Source of the DNA: Legionellaceae bacterium
GTDB taxonomy: Bacteria; Pseudomonadota; Gammaproteobacteria; Legionellales; Legionellaceae
Length of the DNA stretch: 17,316 nucleotides
Assembly (NCBI GenBank): GCA_947504795.1
Contig: CANNJG010000025.1
Location: 1 to 17,316 of the forward strand
Direction: 5' to 3'
Positions 14,257-17,316 of this stretch are shown one piece after another; position 1 is the stretch's first letter; every line of letters begins with the position of its first letter. A program made the translations under genes and the position numbers. The notes below the pieces were generated by a model. The model saw nothing but the letters and a program-made list of their open reading frames with translations. It ran no database searches and was not told the DNA's origin.

Positions 14257-14619
14257 TCACTGAACCGTAAAACTTTCTCCACAACCACATTGGCCCGTTT
14301 GATTCGGATTATGAAACACAAATTTGGTATTCAACCCTTGTTTAACAAAGTCCATTTCAAGCCCTTTGAGATAAGGATAACTGGTTTTTTCAATACAAAC
14401 GGAATACGGGGCCGTTAACGGAACCACAATGTCTCCTGGCAAAGGGGTGTTCACGTAATCCATGACATAAGACAATCCTGAACAACCCGTCTTCTTTACG
14501 GATAAACGCAAACTTTGGTAATGGTGTTGTGCGAGATAAGATTGCACACGTTCGATAGCCGTCTGCGTCAGTCGAATCCCCGACTCAGAAGGATTGGATA
14601 GTTGAACAACGCTTTGCAT
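14257..14619 (-). CDS. A-type iron-sulfur carrier protein (IscA/SufA family)
   Basis: A-type carriers receive Fe-S clusters from the IscU or SufB scaffold and pass them to apo-proteins. The 120-aa product has the three ligand cysteines at C46 (KTGCSGLSYV), C111 and C113 (QCGCGESFTV). The FVKQGLNTKFVFHNPN segment and CGCGESF ending fit IscA or SufA better than ErpA. The first 12-15 residues extend beyond the IscA core, as in SufA. I chose ATG 14619 because AAGG lies six bases upstream; an ATG at 14625 touches that site. No other isc or suf gene is adjacent. The gene is divergent from wrbA and the two promoters overlap back to back. Confidence 0.92.
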   Translation of the reverse strand: MQSVVQLSNPSESGIRLTQTAIERVQSYLAQHHYQSLRLSVKKTGCSGLSYVMDYVNTPLPGDIVVPLTAPYSVCIEKTSYPYLKGLEMDFVKQGLNTKFVFHNPNQTGQCGCGESFTVQ

Positions 14620-14680
14620 ATACATCCTTATATGAATATAAAGTAATCAAAAAGGTTTTTATAAGTGGTAGTATGCTCTC

Positions 14681-14710
14681 ATTATAACCTAATATTAGGG
14701 TCCTTGTCAT
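14681..14710 (-). promoter_or_regulatory. Promoter of the Fe-S carrier gene
   Basis: ATGACA (14710-14705), 18 bp, and a perfect TATAAT (14686-14681) on the minus strand, ending about 60 bases before the gene start. A perfect palindrome occupies the spacer directly upstream of the -10. Confidence 0.7.
14688..14699. promoter_or_regulatory. 12-bp palindrome, candidate operator
   Basis: CCTAATATTAGG is a perfect inverted repeat inside the spacer of the minus-strand promoter and just upstream of the -35 of the plus-strand promoter. A protein bound here would probably repress the Fe-S carrier gene and could activate or spare wrbA. It does not match the Fur box or the long IscR half-sites as I know them. 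Confidence 0.55.
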
Positions 14711-14732
14711 CATAATATTACGCGATTATACT
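14704..14732 (+). promoter_or_regulatory. Promoter of the wrbA-xthA-xthA operon
   Basis: TTGTCA (14704-14709), 17 bp, TATACT (14727-14732); both match consensus at five of six positions. The -35 shares five bases with the opposite-strand -35. The predicted start near 14739 excludes the GTG at 14734 as the start codon of wrbA. Confidence 0.7.
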
Positions 14733-14763
14733 TGTGTTTCTGCCAACGCCTAGAGAACTTCTG

Positions 14764-15384
14764 ATGCCCATGCCTTTCATTCTAGTCTTGTTTTACTCCA
14801 AAACCGGATCCGTCTCTCAACTTGCCCAACACATTGCCCGGGGTGTGGCGCATGTAGACGGCATAGAAGCAAGAATACGGACTGTACCATCGGTATCCAC
14901 GGCCTGCGAAGCGGTGGAACCTACCATACCCGCAAATGGTGCACCTTATGCGACCTTAGAGGACTTACGCCAATGCGCAGGTCTCGCCTTAGGTAGCCCG
15001 ACGCGTTTTGGCGCTATGGCTGCCCCTATGAAGTATTTTCTAGATGGCACCTCACCCTTGTGGCTTAGTGGTGATTTAGCAGGGAAACCTGCCTGTGTTT
15101 TTTCATCCTCTGCCACCATGCATGGCGGCCAGGAATCAACGCTTATCAGTATGTTATTTCCTTTATTCCATCACGGAATGTTGCTACTAGGTTTACCCTA
15201 CACCGAACCGGCATTAACCACCACAACAACAGGGGGCACACCTTATGGACCAACGCATGTTCAAGGCACGGTCATGCATTCCGAGTTAAGTCAAGATGAA
15301 GCCAATTTAGCAAAAAAAATGGGAGAGCGCTTGGCGAGAACGGCGCTAAAGCTCCTTCCTTCTGCAGGTCGCGCTGCGCGATGA
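14764..15384 (+). CDS. wrbA: NAD(P)H:quinone oxidoreductase, WrbA type
   Basis: WrbA is a flavodoxin-like FMN enzyme that reduces quinones by two electrons, avoiding semiquinone radicals. The 206-aa product has the FMN phosphate loop YSKTGSV (11-17), GSPTRFG (77-83), MHGGQESTL (119-127) and GGTPYGPTH (157-165), all standard family motifs. I chose ATG 14764 with GAGAA upstream; the frame extends to a GTG at 14734, inside the promoter. The last bases overlap the next gene as ATGA (15381-15384). Grouping with two AP endonuclease genes suggests an oxidative-damage operon (inference). Confidence 0.94.
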   Translation: MPMPFILVLFYSKTGSVSQLAQHIARGVAHVDGIEARIRTVPSVSTACEAVEPTIPANGAPYATLEDLRQCAGLALGSPTRFGAMAAPMKYFLDGTSPLWLSGDLAGKPACVFSSSATMHGGQESTLISMLFPLFHHGMLLLGLPYTEPALTTTTTGGTPYGPTHVQGTVMHSELSQDEANLAKKMGERLARTALKLLPSAGRAAR

Positions 15385-16163
15385 AAGTGATCAGTTTGAA
15401 TGCCAATGGCATTCGCGCGTCTGCACGCAAAGGATGTTATGAGTGGCTACAACAAGAACAAGCCGATATTGTCTGCATCCAGGAAACCAAAGCGCAAATG
15501 GCTCAACTGCAAGTGGATCCATGCTATTTCCCCCAAGGCTATCATTGTGCCTATTTTGATGCGCTAAAAAAAGGCTATAGTGGCGTTGCCATCTATGCGC
15601 GCGAATCACCATTAAACATCATCAAAAGCTTTGGCTGCGAATATTGTGATAGCGAAGGTCGCTATCTGCAATTCGATTTTCCAACACTCAGTGTGATTTC
15701 GCTGTATTTACCCTCGGGAACGAGTGGTGGGTTGCGTCAAGCCGTAAAATATCGGGTGCTAGAAGCCATCACCCAGCAGTTGCTGGCATTACGTGCTTCA
15801 AAAAAAGACATTATTATCTGCGGTGATTTTAATATTGCCCATCACCCTATTGATCTTAAAAATTGGCGAAATAACCAAACTAATTCTGGTTTTTTACCCG
15901 AAGAGCGCGCATGGCTGGATCATGTATTGGGTCCATTGGGATATGTCGATGCCTTTCGCGTACTCAACAAAGAGCCAGATGAATATACCTGGTGGTCACA
16001 ACGTGGGCAAGCACGCGCTAATAACGTAGGATGGCGGATAGACTATCAAGTCATTAGCCCAGGATTAGTGGATAAACTTAGAAGTGTCGCTATCTATCGT
16101 GATACGCAATTATCCGATCACGCACCGTTGGTGATGACGTATGAAGGAATATCGTTATGCTAA
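15381..16163 (+). CDS. xthA: Exonuclease III / AP endonuclease, copy 1
   Basis: An Mg-dependent base-excision-repair enzyme that cuts 5' to abasic sites and trims damaged 3' ends. The 260-aa product has all active-site residues of the EEP fold: N7 (SLNANGIR), E35 (IQETK), Y109 (LYLPSG), D149 and N151 (GDFNIAH), D221 (VGWRIDY), and D246 and H247 (LSDHAP). It resembles the ExoA-type branch in its N-terminal wording. The start overlaps the wrbA stop as ATGA, so translation is probably coupled. Its own end overlaps the next xthA-like gene by seven bases. Confidence 0.95.
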   Translation: MKVISLNANGIRASARKGCYEWLQQEQADIVCIQETKAQMAQLQVDPCYFPQGYHCAYFDALKKGYSGVAIYARESPLNIIKSFGCEYCDSEGRYLQFDFPTLSVISLYLPSGTSGGLRQAVKYRVLEAITQQLLALRASKKDIIICGDFNIAHHPIDLKNWRNNQTNSGFLPEERAWLDHVLGPLGYVDAFRVLNKEPDEYTWWSQRGQARANNVGWRIDYQVISPGLVDKLRSVAIYRDTQLSDHAPLVMTYEGISLC

Positions 16164-16936
16164 ATCGGCAACTTAAAATCGCCAGCTGGAATGTCAATTC
16201 CGTGACAGTGCGCGGGCCCCAAGTGGTCGACTGGATGTTAGCACACCATATCGATGTCATGGCTATCCAAGAAACCAAAGTGACCGATGATAAATTTCCG
16301 GCGCACTATTTCACCGAGCACGGCTTTCATCTTGCATTTACAGGGCAAAAAACCTATAACGGCGTTGCTTTGATATCGCGATTGCCCTTAAGCGATGTTT
16401 ACATCGAATCAAGCGATATTCTCGAACGTCGTATCATTGCGGCAACGATACAAGACATTCGTGTTGTTAATTTTTATGTCCCTAACGGGAGCGAAGTCGC
16501 TTCAGATAAATATCGTTACAAGTTACGTTGGTTAGAAGCGGCAACCGCATTTTTAAGCCAACAACATCAACGCTTTCCAAAGCTCATCGTGATGGGTGAT
16601 TTTAATATTGCACCCCAAGATAGGGATGTCCACGATCCAGAGGCTTGGCGCGATGCCATTCTCGTGAGCCCTTTGGAGCGCGCCGCACTTGCAGGTGTTC
16701 AACACATTGGGCTATACGATAGTTTCCGCTCCTGTCATCCCAATCGTCAAGACTATAGTTGGTGGGATTACCGCGCCGCTAGTTTTCGACGTAATCTTGG
16801 TCTGAGAATCGATCTCATTTTGTTAAGTGATGCGTTGCTATCCCAGTGTGAGACTGCAGATATAGATGCTAACACGCGGAAGCATGAGCGGCCTTCGGAT
16901 CATGCCCCCGTATGGATTAGCTTAAAAGTACCCTGA
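16157..16936 (+). CDS. Exonuclease III / AP endonuclease, copy 2
   Basis: A second 259-aa exonuclease III homologue directly after the first, starting seven bases before its stop (ATGCTAA) with AAGGA 8 bases upstream of the ATG. Active-site residues are again complete: N14 (SWNVNS), E39 (IQETK), Y107 (FYVPNGS), D148 and N150 (GDFNIAP), D219 (GLRIDL), and D248 and H249 (PSDHAP). The two copies share motifs but differ widely elsewhere (HAYFD-type loops, the region after GDFNIA), so this is an old duplication or two separately acquired branches, not a recent tandem copy. The split of roles between the two is unknown. Confidence 0.95.
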   Translation: MLNRQLKIASWNVNSVTVRGPQVVDWMLAHHIDVMAIQETKVTDDKFPAHYFTEHGFHLAFTGQKTYNGVALISRLPLSDVYIESSDILERRIIAATIQDIRVVNFYVPNGSEVASDKYRYKLRWLEAATAFLSQQHQRFPKLIVMGDFNIAPQDRDVHDPEAWRDAILVSPLERAALAGVQHIGLYDSFRSCHPNRQDYSWWDYRAASFRRNLGLRIDLILLSDALLSQCETADIDANTRKHERPSDHAPVWISLKVP

Positions 16937-17111
16937 ACTTAAGGATAGTCTACTTTCAGCTGCAATCACTTCCCGTGTATCAGTGGGTCCAAATGTTGAG
17001 TCTTTTGGGGTTTTGGATGTTCAAGATAGTCAGTTGCATGCCAAAGACAGGGTTGTATTATGGTCCGGTTCTAAAACAACCCTTAAAGGATTTTACGTTT
17101 ACGTCAGATAA
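16926..17111 (+). pseudogene. 61-codon open frame, possible gene remnant
   Basis: In the frame one base ahead of xthA copy 2, codons stay open from 16926 to a TAA at 17109-17111. The translation looks protein-like (VGPNVESFGVLDVQDSQ, then RVVLWSGSKTTLKGFYVYVR), but there is no good start beyond a GTG giving about 42 residues and no ribosome site. It may be the tail of a decayed gene next to the IS end, or chance. Within it, GGGTTGT (17050-17056) and ACAACCC (17076-17082) could form a weak hairpin. I see nothing else in 17112-17190. Confidence 0.25.
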
Positions 17112-17191
17112 AAACAATTGATTGGGTAATAAAAGATTGAATTCAACCTTCGTTGATAAGCTAAATTATGAATTTGAATCAAATACTTTTA

Positions 17192-17316
17192 GGACTTACG
17201 CAAAACCCATCGAAACAGTCGGATTTTTAAGCTGCTCGATCAAATAGTTTCGTAATAGTCCACGTTTAATCTGATACACCGTTTCTCCTGTTTTATATGC
17301 AAGTTGCTTCAATCTA
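17192..17316 (-). mobile_element. End of an insertion sequence, rest outside the window
   Basis: From about 17192 the sequence reads GGACTTACGCAAAACCC, a terminal-repeat-like string of the kind seen at ends of bacterial ISs whose transposase stop codon lies inside the repeat. A reading frame on the minus strand enters from the window edge and its TAA falls in this string. The other end, the inverted-repeat partner and any target duplication are outside, so the element boundaries are inferred. Confidence 0.5.
17196..17315 (-). CDS. Probable transposase, C-terminal fragment
   Basis: Thirty-nine codons are visible before the TAA. They encode a basic helix-like stretch (ETVYQIKRGLLRNYLIEQL) ending NPTVSMGFA. 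The stop codon sits within the putative IS terminal repeat. The transposase call rests on that layout and on the basic C-terminal tail; the IS family cannot be fixed from this fragment. Confidence 0.45.
   Translation of the reverse strand, partial: RLKQLAYKTGETVYQIKRGLLRNYLIEQLKNPTVSMGFA

Noticed and set aside
14131..14418. 95-codon plus-strand frame
   Set aside because: It spans the fis promoter and the antisense of the Fe-S carrier gene; the translation is low-complexity and unlike any family.
14688..14699. CCTAATATTAGG as a Fur or IscR site
   Set aside because: It is too short and its half-sites do not match the 19-bp Fur box or the spaced IscR type 2 pattern.
14734..14763. Upstream GTG start for wrbA
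   Set aside because: It lies before the predicted transcript start and has no ribosome site; the family N-terminus fits the ATG at 14764.
1..17316. CRISPR arrays, tRNA genes, toxin-antitoxin pairs, phage genes
   Set aside because: I looked for spaced repeats, cloverleaf-like sequences and short paired genes and saw none that I can support.

Overview
The window reads as a piece of chromosome from a gammaproteobacterium of moderate GC. The closest flavour is Legionellales or another host-associated lineage. The evidence is the protein sequences (E. coli-like HolC, S20, IF-1, PmbA, MurE, FtsI, RsmH, MraZ and Fis), the class of the RNase P RNA, and one long coiled-coil plus membrane protein of the kind common in intracellular members of that group. 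The taxon is an inference; no rRNA gene is present.

Layout. (1) 1-2515: the 3' end of holC converges on an M17 aminopeptidase gene. The M17 gene is divergent from rpsT, and infA follows after a hairpin. (2) 2615-5540: pmbA (minus) is divergent from an exported phosphodiester-glycosidase-like protein, followed by trhO. (3) 5568-10550: a tightly packed minus-strand division and cell-wall operon, mraZ-rsmH-ftsL-ftsI-murE. It has two ATGA overlaps, two visible promoters and MraZ-type repeats in its leader. The operon stops after murE; murF, mraY and the later dcw genes do not follow. (4) 10716-13638: a free-standing 449-codon unknown gene with its own promoter and a strong terminator, then coaX and the RNase P RNA gene rnpB, all on the minus strand. 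(5) 13735-14619: fis and an A-type Fe-S carrier gene, both minus. (6) 14764-16936: a plus-strand operon of wrbA and two tandem, overlapping exonuclease III/AP-endonuclease genes. (7) 16937-17316: a gene-poor stretch ending in what looks like one end of an insertion sequence that runs out of the window.

Most genes are housekeeping: translation (S20, IF-1, TrhO), replication (HolC), tRNA processing (rnpB), septal peptidoglycan synthesis (FtsL, FtsI, MurE), CoA synthesis (CoaX), microcin/peptide processing (PmbA), and redox and DNA repair (WrbA, XthA, Fe-S carrier). The Fe-S carrier and wrbA-xthA-xthA transcripts start from back-to-back promoters that share a -35 region, with a perfect 12-bp palindrome beside it. 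This suggests joint control of oxidative-stress-type functions.

The items least explained by standard annotation are: the unknown 449-aa protein between rnpB-coaX and mraZ; the palindromes at the Fe-S/wrbA and rnpB promoters; the truncated dcw cluster; and a 61-codon open frame without a known relative, downstream of the second xthA and next to the IS end.
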